A stretch of 64,000 nucleotides of DNA from Pisaster brevispinus (taxonomy: Eukaryota; Echinodermata; Asteroidea; Forcipulatida; Asteriidae), in the NCBI GenBank assembly GCA_023634235.1, contig JAMKCF010000020.1:4712001-4776000 (forward strand), written 5' to 3'. Position numbers and translations under genes: made by a program. Positions 46,791 to 58,843 of the stretch are shown one piece after another (the stretch's first letter is position 1; every line of letters begins with the position of its first letter). The notes under the pieces were generated by a model. It was not told the DNA's origin, did no database searches, and was given only the letters and a program-made list of their open reading frames with translations.

Positions 46791-47452
46791 TAAGTTGAAC
46801 AATCAATTAAGTGGCAAGTTTTGAGGGACAGGACAACACAAGGCTCAGAGAAAATGATGAGACGGCAAAAGATTGGGGAGTGAGCATATTAGGAGTCGAA
46901 GGTCATTAGATCTATAAGATTGTGAGGGATCACAAAATCATGGCCAAAAAGAAAACCCAAAGTAGCACAAAAACGGCCTGTGAGTATAAATTAAGACTTG
47001 AACACTAATCAAGGTGCTAAGTTCGAGGGACTGGACAACATGGAGTTTCGTAGACAATTAAAGAGATGAAAATCAACGCATAGGGCTTCACAACCAAGCA
47101 GAAATTACCATCATTACAATGGCAAGATCTGAGGGACAGGAAAACATGAAGTTCTAAAAAAAAAATGATGAGACGGCACATCATTAGCTCATGAACAAAT
47201 TGAGAGTTAAAATGTCATTATATCACTCAGATTTTGAAGGAATAAACAACAAGAGTTAAAAAAAAACAAAGGCAACACAACATCAGATTGTGTATAATTT
47301 GAGAGTTGGCCATTAATTATGATGCCAAGCTATGAGGGACTGAACAACATGGGGTTTCGAGAAATTGAAGAGACGGCACATCATTATTTCGCATACAAAA
47401 ATCATTGTGCAGGGATAAAAAACTAAAAAGAAATGTTAATTTTCAAACATAC

Positions 47453-47567
47453 CTTAGAAAAGGAGGGAGAGATGCATAGCCATCCAAAAAGTGACACTCC
47501 AACTTGACCTTGATAGCAGCAGCATCTCTTTGTTCATGATGAATGCTCTCTTCAACCAGTGAATAAT
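47453..47567 (-). ncRNA. Exon-like module, type C copy 5 (115 bp)
   Basis: On the - strand it ends CTCCTTTTCTAAG|GTATGT, with the shared GGTCAAGTTGGAGTGTCAC interior. The acceptor reads TTTTTGGAG, as at 34,049. A further acceptor-side fragment is duplicated near 47,982-48,020. Confidence 0.4.
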
Positions 47568-48462
47568 CTCCAAAAAGATAAAAGACACACTGTCATAAAC
47601 ACTTTATCTAAAATTGTGCTTGGGCAAAATATAAGAAGCAGTGCAACACTGGCATGTGAGTATTTTGAGAGCTGATAAATACAAGAGTAACAAGTTTTGA
47701 GGGAAATTGAAGAGATATCACAACAATGGCTCTTCAACATCTTCAGAGTTAAAAAATATCATCACAACGGCAGGTGGCAATTTATGAGGGTCACAGTAAA
47801 ACATTGGCTTATGAAAAATTTTAGAGTTGAAATATCATTACATCACTCAGATTTTGAGGGACTACACAACAACAGCCTAAAAACACCAAAGAGAGCACAG
47901 TATCAGCTTGTGAATAAAGAGTTGAACAATCATTAAGGTGCCAAGTTATGACAGACTGCACAACATGGGTTTTCAGAAATTGCTCATGATGAATGCTCTC
48001 TTCAACCAGTGAATAATCTCCAAAAAGAAATAAGACACATTGTCATAAACACTTTATCTAAAATTGTGCTTGGGCAAAATTTAAGAAGCAGTAAAACACT
48101 GGCATGTGAGTAATTTGAGAGCTGATAAATATTAGGGAAACAAGTTTTGAAGGACTGGACAAGACATTTTGGGGAAATTGAAAGGACTGCACAACATCAG
48201 CTATTTAGAGTTAAAAACATATGACTTTTGACATTTCTGACATGACATTTCATGACATTTCTGTGACATTTCATGACATTTCTGCAAACAAAATAATACA
48301 TATGTTCTTAAACATTTTATCAATACTCATCACACTGGGGAACCAGTTTGAGATTAGATCAATAGATTGCAAGTTTTTTGGGAGGCTAGACAACAGGAGC
48401 CTCAAAGAAAACCAAAAGCAGCACAACGTCAGCTCTGGAATGATTTGAAAGTTGAATAATCA

Positions 48463-49209
48463 TTAACCCTTTCAATACCATTGTCGAGTTTACTTGACCA
48501 AGCGCCGTGAGTGCTTCCGTACCAATGTCAAGTTTACTCCAAAAAAAAAAGTTGTGTCGTTTGAGACCCTGTTTTTATTTTGTTTGGCGCCCTCTGTTGT
48601 TGACCTTTATATAGACGGGTAGCTTGTTTATCGAGCTTTACAATGGTGTGTATTGTATAGGGGGTCGCCGTTACGATTTTCCGAGAAAAACTACATTGTA
48701 TGCAGCAGTAATTCCAGATTTCACGCTTCCGTTTTGCCGACAAAAAATCACCATCATGGCTGTTCGTGACCCGGTTGAAATGTTTGTCATTAGTGACTCC
48801 GAATTGGACTTGAAAATATCTGAAGAAGAACCTAGTGAAGATTCGGATGAAACTCGTGATGTTTCGTCGCAAGGCAAGTACAATGATGGCAGCGATCCTG
48901 ACGATTTACCGGTAGCTGGACCGAGCACTGCACCCCTTCAACGCCGTGGGCTTGGGCATGGACTCGGCGGGCCTCGACTCATTCGTGCCGATCGAGGTGG
49001 CAAAGGACATAATATATACAAATTTGACATCATATGAAAGGTCATTTCATTAGCTACAAATTGTATGCACAAAGTTTTTCTACAAAAATATGTCTTCACA
49101 CAGAAAATCAAGATTTAAAAATGTGAACACTGCACTTTGCTTTTTGTGTGAAAAAATGCGGTACACAGCAGTGTGACCCCTATAAACAATGCGGTATTGA
49201 AAGGGTTAA
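48463..49209 (+). mobile_element. Internally deleted piggyBac-like element (747 bp)
   Basis: The ends are TTAACCCTTTCAATACC (17 bp) on both sides in inverted orientation, followed by ATTG at slightly different spacing. TTAA serves as the target duplication at 48,463 and 49,206. The flanks rejoin satellite sequence (AATCATTAA before, AAGGTGCCAAGC after). Directly repeated subterminal motifs lie at 48,476 and 48,520 (TACCAWTGTCRAGTTTACT). Inside, one short frame resembles a piggyBac N-terminus, but no DDE core is present, so mobility would need another element's transposase. Confidence 0.85.
48756..49037 (+). CDS. Remnant piggyBac N-terminal reading frame (93 aa)
   Basis: The start was chosen at ATCATGGCTG. 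The protein is acidic and Ser/Asp/Glu-rich (VISDSELDLKISEEEPSED, SDETRDV), then PSTAPLQRRGLGHGLGG and a basic stretch. This matches the disordered N-terminal style of piggyBac transposases and of the 60,275 exon in this window. It stops before any catalytic domain. Whether it is translated is unknown; a short N-terminal peptide could in principle affect transposase assembly, but that is speculation. Confidence 0.5.
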   Translation: MAVRDPVEMFVISDSELDLKISEEEPSEDSDETRDVSSQGKYNDGSDPDDLPVAGPSTAPLQRRGLGHGLGGPRLIRADRGGKGHNIYKFDII

Positions 49210-49356
49210 TTATAAGGTGCCAAGCTATGAGAACAGGACAACATGAGGTTCCAAGAAATGGAACAGACGTCACAACATTATTTTTTGAACAACGAGAGCT
49301 GAAAAACAATGCACAGGGTTTACAAAACTAAGGGGAACTTAAAATTGTCAACATAC

Positions 49357-49483
49357 CTTCAAAGAGAAAGGAGCAACGCATAGCCATCCAAAACATGACA
49401 TTCCAAATTGACCTTGATGAGAACATGTTCGAATGAAAGAAGCTTTGTCCATGATGGATTCTTCTCTTGATTCAGAAAATAAT
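49357..49483 (-). ncRNA. Exon-like module, type C copy 6 (127 bp)
   Basis: Acceptor TTGTTTGCAG and donor CTTTGAAG|GTATGTTG on the - strand. Interior phrases GGTCAATTTGGAATGTCATG and TTTTGGATGGCTATGCG match the other copies. Confidence 0.45.
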
Positions 49484-49719
49484 CTGCAAACAAATTCAAC
49501 ACTGTCGTAAACATTTATCAAATGTCATCATGTTTGAAGAAAATGATGAGACGGCACAACACTGGCTCATGAACAATTTAAAAGTTGAAAATCATTGGAG
49601 CGCTTAAATTTTGAGGAACTACATAACAGGAGCCTCAAAGAAAACCAAAGACAGCACAACATTGACTCAAAAATCATTTAGGTGGCAAGTTATGAGGGAC
49701 TGAACATTTTTTTTATTCC

Positions 49720-51570
49720 GTTATCCAACATATTCTTCCAAATCTTCTTAAGACAAATTGCTATTCCTCTACCCGACATATTCTCATCTTACATTTTAAG
49801 ACAGTTTGCTATTCCCGTACCCAACACAATCTACTAGCATAGTTTACGACAGTTCGCTATTCCTTATGTTATAGTTTAAAACAGTTTGCTATTCCTGTAT
49901 CCGAATCATTCTTCGTGCTTGGTTTAAGACTGTTTGCTATTCCTGTACCCGACACAATCTACTAGCATTGATTAAGACAGTTTGCTGTTCCTGTACCAGA
50001 ATCATTTTACTAGCAATTTAAAACTATTTGCTATTCCTTTACCCGACACAATCTACTAGCATAGTTTAAGACAGTTTGCTAACACTGTACCGGACACAAG
50101 CTACTAGCATAGTTAAAAACCTTTTGCTATTCTTGTATCAGAATCATTCTTCAGCTTGGTTTAAGATTGTTTGCTATTCCTGTACCCGATACAATCTTAT
50201 AACAAAGTTTAAGACAGTTTGCTAATCCTGTAGTTGAATCGTTCTTTGAGCTTGGTTTAAGACTGTTTGCTATTCCTGTACTGGACACAATGTACTTGTT
50301 TAGTTTAAGACAGTTTTCTAGTTTTTTAGTTTTCTACTAGCATAGATTAAGACAGTTTGCTATTCCTGTACCAGAATCATTTTACTAGCAATTTAAAACA
50401 ATTAGCTATTCCTGTACCCGACACAATCTACTAGCATAGTTTAAGACAGTTTGCTAACACTGTACCGGACACAAGCTACTAGCACAGTTAAATACATTTT
50501 GCTATACCTGTACCAGAATCATTCTTCAGCTTGGTTTAAGATTGTTTGCTATTACTGTACCCGATACAATCTTATAACAAAGTTTAAGACAGTTTGCTAA
50601 TCCTGTAGTTGAATCGTTCTTTGAGCTTGGTTTAAGACTGTTTGCTATTCCTGTACTGGACACAATGTACTTGTTTAGTTTAAGACAGTTTTCTAGTTTT
50701 TTAGTTTTCTACTAGCATAGATTAAGACAGTTTGCTATTCCTGTACCAGAATCATTTTACTAGCAATTTAAAACAATTAGCTATTCCTGTACCCGACACA
50801 ATCTACTAGCATAGTTTAAGACAGTTTGCTAACACTGTACCGGACACAAGCTACTAGCACAGTTAAATACATTTTGCTATACCTGTACCAGAATCATTCT
50901 TCAGCTTGGTTTAAGATTGTTTGCTATTACTGTACCCGATACAATCTTATAACAAAGTTTTAGACAGTTTGCTAATCCTGTAGTTGAATCATTCTTTGAG
51001 CTTGGTTTAAGACAGTTAGCTATTCCCATACCCAAAACAATATACGAAGCATATTTTACGACAGTTTGCTATTCCTATACCCGACACTATCTTATCTTAT
51101 AGTTCAAAACAGTTTGCTATTCCTGTACCCGAATCATTCTTCACACTTGGTTTAAGACTGTTTGCTATTCCTGTACCGGACACAATGTACTTGTTTAGTT
51201 TAAGACAGTTTTCTAGTTTGGTACCCGACACAATCTACTAGCATAGATTAAGACAGTTTGCTATTCCTGTACCCGACACAATCTACTAGACTAGTTGAGA
51301 ATAGTTTTCTAGTTCTGTACCCAACACAATCTACTAGCCTACTTAAAGACAGTTTGCTAATCCTGTACCTTACACAATCTACTAGCATAGTTTAAGACAA
51401 TTTGCTATCCCTGTACCCGACACAAGCTACTAGCTTAGTTTAAAACAGTTTGCTATTCCTGTACCTGAATCATTCTTTGCGCTTGGTTTAAGACACTTTG
51501 CTATTCTTGTACCCGACACAATCTACTAGCACAGTTTACGACAGTTTAAGACAATCTACTAGCAAGTGAA
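49720..51570. repeat. 48-bp satellite, block 2
   Basis: About 38 units of GTTTAAGACAGTTTGCTATT, CCTGTACCCGA plus one of two alternative tails: CACAATCTACTAGCATA or ATCATTCTTCACACTTG. A higher-order unit of about 375 bp (marker TTCTAGTTTTTTAG at 50,316 and 50,691) is repeated with nearly no change. No gene is seen. Confidence 0.92.
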
Positions 51571-53126
51571 TAATAATTGTGTTGAAACAATTTGAACACT
51601 ACACTATAAAGAGATAATGCACATTTCATTAGGGAAATAATTGTTCTATACAACCTAAACTTCCTTCAAAAAATGTTGAAATACTATTTGTTAAATGATT
51701 TGTACTGTCAATTTAACCCCAACTACAAACCTCACACTAACCTCAATACTATTTTCAATACATTACAACTTCTACACTTTTAATTTGTTTTCTTTTTCTT
51801 CATTTTTATATGAACCTTTTTACTCTCTTCCTTTTAATACATGCATTATGTTTTTCTCATGGTATACTACTCTGCTTTAATGTTACCTCCCACACATGTC
51901 CTTTAAAATACATCGATTGATGTTTGCAAATATTCACTTCACGTCAGTCTACGTGAATGCCGAATAGTTCAGGTTTCAAGTAATTTCTACATTAATCACC
52001 AATCCCGAACAACGGTTCACAGTGCTTTAAATTCTCCCAATGTTCATTTCGTTGTTCCATAATAATAATAATAATAATAATAGGCATTTATAATGCCCCA
52101 AATCAATCTAAAAGATGTTCGAGGCGCAGAAAAGCAGACAATTTAAACAAAACAATACATATCCAGTGAAAGAAGCAAAACAACAATTAGGGAAAACATA
52201 TATACATGTACGAAATTTAAACAATGGATACCAACAAACTATGAATTAAAGAAATACATCTTGAAAAGGTGAATTTTTAGAGTAACTTTGAAAGTTCTGT
52301 CATTGTCTTCTCAGTTGATGTCATCATAGTCAATGATAGCAGCAAAACCTTTCCACGTCACAACCATCAGTGCAATCTAATGAAAATCTAAGTAAAAAAT
52401 GGCTTTTTGAATTGCTTCAAAAACTTTCTGACATTAAGATATTGTACAGGGACAAATTTGCAATAATTTAATCATTTGAGAATTTAGTTCAGCAAGATAA
52501 CACACAAAAAGCACTCAAGGCCATTTTAAAAAAGCAGTCCTTTTTTCTCACATTCAACCTTCCTACCCAAGCTTACCATCATTGGAAAGATCAGATCTTT
52601 CCAGTGATGGTAAACTAAAATAGAGTGACTGTTATGAAATCATTTCAAATGAAAGTGGAAAGATTTGAAATGCCAAACACCTGTGTAGCATTTATTAGCT
52701 GATTTCAAGGTTGTTGTTTTTTCTACTTATTGAAAGGAAAATCAATAAGTAAGACAAATTCCATAACTTATTATGCTGTAAAATAAAATCTTCAAGGTAA
52801 TAATTTAATGTAAAATCGAACTTTGAATGCAAGCTTCCTGTTGTGTGTAAATGTGTTCATCATGCACAAGTGGTAAAACAATTTGGGCACCAACGGTTGT
52901 TTATGTCAAAAGAACTAGGGACAGAAAGGGTTATGCATCTGGAATGCGCTACATGTGTACATTTAAAAACACTTCATGGAGAGTACAACTTTGCTCTTCA
53001 ATCTTTTGAGACGCAGCCTTGAAGGTCGCTGTATTTTTGGCGTCTGCTGCCAGGGAACTTTAGGCATGTTAGCCTAAGCTTTGGGGTTCAACACTTGACT
53101 GGGAAGAATTCACAAGTATAACATAC
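51571..53126. other. Unassigned DNA with SINE tail and palindrome
   Basis: An (ATA)n tract at 52,059-52,083 next to GGCATTTATAATGCCCC looks like the 3' end of a - strand SINE extending to about 52,300. A 38-bp near-perfect palindrome lies at 52,573-52,613. No gene was recognised. Confidence 0.45.
52573..52613. repeat. Near-perfect palindrome
   Basis: TTACCATCATTGGAAAGATC and AGATCTTTCCAGTGATGGTAA are inverted copies with essentially no loop and one G-T-type mismatch. It could form a hairpin of about 19 pairs. Confidence 0.85.
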
Positions 53127-53249
53127 CTCAGACAAGGAGGGAGTGATGTAAAACAGCGATGTAAAACACCTCATTCTAACTTGACCTAGATGAAGGGGCT
53201 CTTGTCCATTATGGATAGGCCTTATACTGTTCTCAAAGCAGTCATTAAT
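53127..53249 (-). ncRNA. Exon-like module, type C copy 7 (123 bp)
   Basis: On the - strand: acceptor CTTATTTTGTTTGCAG, donor TCTGAG|GTATGTTA, interior AGGTCAAGTTAGAATGAGG. It lies outside the main satellite blocks, 3.6 kb beyond the previous copy, with the 48-bp array in between. Confidence 0.45.
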
Positions 53250-53810
53250 CTGCAAACAAAATAAGACGCAAAACACTAAAATTTCCTTGAAATTTCAAGA
53301 ATGAAGATATCTATTCTAAAAATGTTTGCATCTCAGAAATGGTCACTTGCTATACAATGTTATGGCTTTGAGAGATGGCGCAAAAACGTTTGAAAATGAT
53401 TTCTACAGTACAACAAGAAGTTAAAATGTTTTCAAAAGTTGATGCAAATCTGATTAGGAAAATATTTTTGCAATACAAAATGAACTTGAAATGATTTCGA
53501 GAGATCAGACAAAATTGTTTTGGAAATTATTTGTACAGTACAACATCAACTAGGACTGGTTTCAAGAGATTAAGCTAATTTGGTTCGAAAATGCTTTGTT
53601 CAGTACGACATAAACTTGAAGTGGTTTCTTTAGATGACACTAAACTGGTTTGGTAATTTTTTGTAGAGTACAACATAAAATTGGAATCCTTTTGATGGTG
53701 GCACAAAATTGGTTTGGAAACCATTTGTGTTAAAGCATAAATTTGAAATAGTTTCATTTGATGATAGAAAATTGGTCTTGTTTTATCCAAGATGCAAATA
53801 TAAACATCTA

Positions 53811-54168
53811 TTAACCCTTTGCTTGCTACGGACCCAAATTTGCGCCCGCAAGGTTTATTCCCTCACTGCTGTTGGAGCATATTTGCGCCCAACACAAGTT
53901 GCTACTTGTTTTGCATACTATCGAGCTTTCTTTTGACTCCCTGACATCCATCCGGGTACTTTTTGTACACTTCGACATGTAGAAGCCTGTTACAAACGAA
54001 AACACAACAGTTTTTATAGACACAATCCTATAATTTCCAAGTTTTTCTGTGACTGTTATCACCGTAAAACAAAAGGCAGTAAACATGGATGACGCAGCAG
54101 TATTCTGGGAGATTTTCACAGATTCTGACTCGAGAGAAACAGAGTTTGAGGATGTTTTGGGTTCCGAA
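53811..54168 (+). mobile_element. piggyBac-like left end (solo 5' fragment)
   Basis: It begins TTAACCCTTTGCTTGCTACGG, with a direct subterminal repeat (ATTTGCGCCC at 53,838 and 53,881). It continues through a leader into an ATG at 54,085 that opens an acidic frame (MDDAAVFWEIFTDSDSRE). Satellite sequence resumes at about 54,168 (ACAGTACAG). No matching right end (GGGTTAA) was found, so the rest of the element was deleted, possibly by recombination within the array. Confidence 0.65.
54085..54168 (+). pseudogene. Truncated piggyBac N-terminus
   Basis: About 28 codons, acidic with an SDSRETEFEDV stretch, as expected for the disordered start of a piggyBac transposase. The frame then runs into satellite sequence, so no functional protein remains. 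Confidence 0.45.
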
Positions 54169-55069
54169 ATGACAGTACAGTGTAACATGAACTTAAAAAG
54201 GTTTCAACACATGACACACAAATGGTTTTGGAATGTATTGTACAGTACAACATAAAATTGCAATGGTATGAGAGGGGACACAAAAGTGGGTTGAAAATCA
54301 TTTGTACATTACAACATTAACATAAATGGATTTGAGACTTACACAAATCTGGTCAAGAAATAATTTGTACTGTAAAACATGAGCTTAGAATGTTTTTGAG
54401 AGTTTATGCAAAAACGGTTAGGACATGATTTGTACAGTACAATATAAGCTAGAAATGGTTTCAAGAGATGGCACAAAAACAGTTTGGAAATGGTTTTTTT
54501 TAGTACAATAAATTATCTTGTAATAGCTTCGAGAGATGATGCAAACATTTATTGGGAATGAGTTGTACAGTACGACATGAGTTTGAAATGGTTTTGAGAG
54601 GTGGCACCAAATAGGGTTGCAAATGATTTGTACAAGAAAACATGAGCTTGGAATGGTTTCAAGAGAAACTTTGTTTGGAAATGACTTGAAGAGTACAGCA
54701 AACAATTCAACGTTTTCGAGAGATGACCTAAAATTGGTTTCTCATTGATTTAATTAAAAGGCTATAAGACTCTGCTAGGGTTGAAAAGTCAGGGCGCTAC
54801 CAGCGCATTTATACCATAGTTGCTTTTGGTTGGTAAGAAGTTTTGCAACAGCTAATACTATTTTTCAGCTTAGACAGATGACGCAAAATAAGTTTGGTAA
54901 TAAATTGTTAAGTACAACATGAACTTAGACTGCTTTCAATAGCAGATGCAAAATTGGTTTTCAACTGATTTGAAGATTTAAAAAAAAATCTTGTAAAGGC
55001 TTAAAGAGATGATGAACATTTCATTTGGAAAAGAATTTGTTATGCATAATGTTATGTATTGTAACCATT

Positions 55070-58000
55070 CCCATAGTTTAAGACAGTTTGCTATTCCTGT
55101 ACCCGACACAATCTACTAACATACTTTAAGACAGTTGCTAATCCTGTAGTTGAATCATTCTTTGTGCTTGGTTTAAGACAGTAAGCTATTCCCATACCCA
55201 ACACATTCTACTAGCATAGTTTAAGACAGTTTGCTATTCCCGTACCCAAATCATTCTTTTCGCTTGGATTAAAACAGTTTGCTATTCTCGTGCTCAAACC
55301 ACTTTTAGCACTTGGTTTAAGATAGTTTGCTGTTCTTGTTGTACCCGATACAATCTGCTAGTTAATTTTCAGACAGTTTGCTACTCCTGTACCCAGAAAC
55401 ATTCTTCATGCTTGGTTTATGACTGTTTGCTATTTCTGTACCCGATAAAATCTACTAGCATAGTTTATGAAAGTTTGCTTCTCCTGTACCCGACACATTC
55501 TACTAGCTTGTTTAGGACAGTTTGCTATTCCTGTGCCAGACACAATCTAATAGCATAGTTTAAGACACTTTGCTATTCCTGTACCCAAATCATTCTTCCC
55601 ACTTGGATTAAAATAGTTTGCTATTCCTGTACTCAACACAATCTATTAGCATAGTTTAAGAGTTTGCTATTCCTGTAACCGAACAATTTTTCACACTTGG
55701 TTTAAGACAGTTTGCTATTCTTGTACCCGACACAATCTGCTGATAAAGTTTAAGATAGTTTGCTATTCCTCTACCCCGATTCATTCTTTAAGCTTGGTTT
55801 AAGACTGTTTGCTATTTCTGGACCCGATAAAATCTACTAGTATATTTTATGAAAGTTCGCTTCTCCTGTATCCGACACATTTTTAAATTCTTCTAGCTTA
55901 GTTTAGGACAGTTTGCTATTCCTATACCCGATATATTCTTTCATTAAACTTTTAAGACAGTTTCCTATACCTGTACCTGAATAATTCTTCACGCTTGGTT
56001 AAGGACAGTTTGCTATTCCTGTACCCGAAACAAAGTACTAGCATAGTTTAAGACGGTTTGCTAATCCTGTACCTGAATCATTCTTCGTGCTTGGTTTAAG
56101 ACAGTATGCTATAATTCCTGTAGCCGAGACAATCTACTAGCTTGTTTAGGACAGTTTGCTATTCCTGTACCCGACACAATCTACTAACATACTTTAAGAC
56201 AGTTGCTAATCCTGTAGTTGAATCATTCTTTGTGTTTGGTTTAAGACAGTAAGCTATTCCCATACCCAACACATTCTACTAGCATAGTTTAAGACAGTTT
56301 GCTATTCCTGTACCCAAATCATTCTTTTCGCTTGGATTAAAACAGTTTGCTATTCTCGTACTCGAACCACTTTTAGCACTTGGTTTAAGATAGTTTACTG
56401 TTCTTGTTGTACCCGATACAATCTGCTAGTAATTTTTCAGACAGTTTGCTACTCCTGTACCAAGAAACATTCTTCATGCTTGGTTTATGACTGTTTGCTA
56501 TTTCTGTACCTGATAAAATCTACTAGCATAGTTTATGAAAGTTTGCTTCTCCTGTACCCGACACATTCTACTAGCTCGTTTAGGACAGTTTGCTATTCCT
56601 ATACCCGATACATTCTTCACGCAACTTTTAAGACAGTTGCTATACCTGTACCTGAATCATTCATCACCCTTGGTTTAAGACAGTTTGCTATTCCTGTACC
56701 CTACACAATCTACTAGCATAGTTAAAGACAGTTTGCTATTACTGTACCTGACACAATCTACTAGCATAGTTTAAGACAGTTTACTATTCCTGTACCCGAC
56801 ACAATCTACCAGCATAGTTCAAGACAGGTTGCTTTTCATTTCTATACCTAAAACATGCTCCATGCTAGGTTTAAGACAGTTTACTTTTCCTGTTCCCGAC
56901 ACAATCTAATAACATAGTTTAAAACAGTTTGACAATCCTGTAGTTAAATCACTTTTTGTGCTTGGTTTAATACAGTTTGCTATTCCTGTACCAGACACAA
57001 TCTAATAGCATAGTTTAAGACACTTTGCTATTCCTGTACCCAAATCATTCTTCCCACTTGGATTAAAATAGTTTGCTATTCCTGTACTCAACACAATCTA
57101 TTAGCATAGTTTAAGACAGTTTGCTATTCCTGTAATCGAACAATTTTTCACACTTGGTTTAAGACAGTTTGCTATTCTTGTACCCGACACAATCTGCTGA
57201 TAAAGTTTAAGATAGTTTGCTATTCCTCTACCCCGATTCATTCTTCAAGCTTGGTTTAAGACTGTTTGCTATTTCTGGACCCAATAAAATCTACTAGTAT
57301 ATTTTATGAAAGTTCGCTTCTCCTGTATCCGACACATTTTTAAATTCTTCACGCTTGGTTAAGGACAGTTTGCTATTCCTGTACCCGAAACAAAGTACTA
57401 GCATAGTTTAAGACGATTTGCTAATCCTGTACCCGAATCATTCTTCGTGCTTGGTTTAAGACAGTATGCTATAATTCCTGTAGCCGACACAATCTACTAG
57501 CATACTTTAAGACAGTTTACTAATTCTGTACCAAAATCATTCTTCACGCTTGGTTTAAGACAGATTTATTTTCCTGTTATTGACACAATCTACTAGCATA
57601 GTTTAAGAGTGTGCTATTCCTGTACACGCCACAAGCTACTAGCAAAGTTTAAGAAAGTTTGCTATTCCTTTACTTGCCACAAGCTACTAGCATAGTTTCA
57701 GACGGTGTGCTATTCCTGTGGCCAATATATTCTACGAGCATTGTTTAAGACAGTTTGCTATTCCTGAACCCAACACAATTTACTATAGTTAGAGACAGTT
57801 TGCTATTACTTTACCCTACACAATCCACTAGCTTAGTTTAAGACAGTTCGCTATTTTGTTGTAACTGACACAATCTACTTGCACAGTTAAAGACAGTTTG
57901 CTACTTATTTCTGTACCTAAAGCATGCTTCATGCTTGGTTTAAGACAGTTTGCTTATCCTGTAGTTGAATCATTCTGTGTGCTTGGTTTAAGACAGTTTG

Positions 58001-58215
58001 CTTTTCCTGTAACCGAACTATTTTTTCGCAACAATCTACTAGTATAGTTTATGACAGTTGCTATTCTCGTACTTGACACAAATTTCTAGCATAGTTTAAG
58101 ACAGTTTACTATTCCTGTGCCCGACTCAATCTACTAGCATAGTTTAAGACAGTTTGCTATTCTTGTACTTGACACAATCTACTAGTGTAGTTTATGACAG
58201 TTTGATATTCCCGCA
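55070..58215. repeat. 48-bp satellite, block 3
   Basis: About 65 units of the 48-bp family with the same two tail types as block 2. A higher-order period of 1,068 bp is visible (ACATACTTTAAGACAGTTGC at 55,119 and 56,187), and another segment recurs at 1,455 bp (GACACAATCTAATAGCATAG at 55,539 and 56,994). Short frames are repeat artefacts. Confidence 0.92.
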
Positions 58216-58831
58216 CACATTTTACAGTTGCAACGGATTGTGTTTGGTGGCACAATACTTGTTTGAAAACAACTTGAACAGTACATTATAAATTTGGAAT
58301 TGTTTCAGAGATGATGTATTCTTGGTTCCAAGACCATGGTGTTTGCGCGTACACACAACCAAGGTTGAGATCTATGTACACCGCACACTGTACTCGTTTG
58401 TAATGAATAAACAAAGAGCGCCCTTTGTAATTTTGTACCCTGGATCTTGGACATTTGCAGTGATGGGTCTTAACTTGTTTCTTTTTTTTTCTGCAAATCT
58501 CCTTCGACTTTTGGAGGAAGCCAATCAGAGGTCACATTTTACATGGGTTATGAATAATTAAACGATTTGGTGCACAGGAAGCTTGTTGTACAAGTTCAAT
58601 GCAGCTGTACTCTGCACTGGACAAGCACTGTTATTATAACCATTGCTCTATGATATAACTGTGGGGAGACCATGAGCTTGAAATTTCTTGCGACCGCGGT
58701 CATCTGAGCTTTGACTCGGCAGCAGCTGGCGATCATGCAGACGTTAACATGGCCGCTTCTACTAGGAGTGTGTGGTTGTGCTTTTTATTCGGTATAAAAT
58801 TAATTACCTATAAGCATAGGCCTATGTGTCT
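58216..58831. other. Unassigned DNA before piggyBac element
   Basis: No gene was recognised. CpG-bearing phrases (TTTGCGCGTACAC, GCGACCGCGGTC) stand out mildly from the AT-rich surroundings. Confidence 0.4.
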
Positions 58832-58843
58832 TTAACCCTTTAG

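Larger units (their letters stand above)
43020..49720 (-). repeat. Complex satellite with embedded exon-like modules, block 2
   Basis: Continuation of the array at 32,468-36,467, with the same phrases (AGGGACTGGACAACATG, AATCATTAAGGTGCCAAG, AACATCTTCAGAGTTGAAAT). It is interrupted by an unassigned insertion near 43,830-44,820, the CAGGG element at 45,150-46,384 and the deleted piggyBac element at 48,463-49,209. A duplicated stretch is shared by about 36,100-36,400 and 47,700-47,980 (GTATCAGCTTGTGAATAA). Confidence 0.8.
53330..55055. repeat. 60-65-bp diverged tandem repeat
   Basis: Units share AATGATTTGTACAGTACAAC, ATGAACTTGAAATGGTTT and AGAGATGACACAAAA. They are well diverged from each other. 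The same family resumes at 63,700-64,000. A piggyBac-like end interrupts it at 53,811. Confidence 0.8.
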
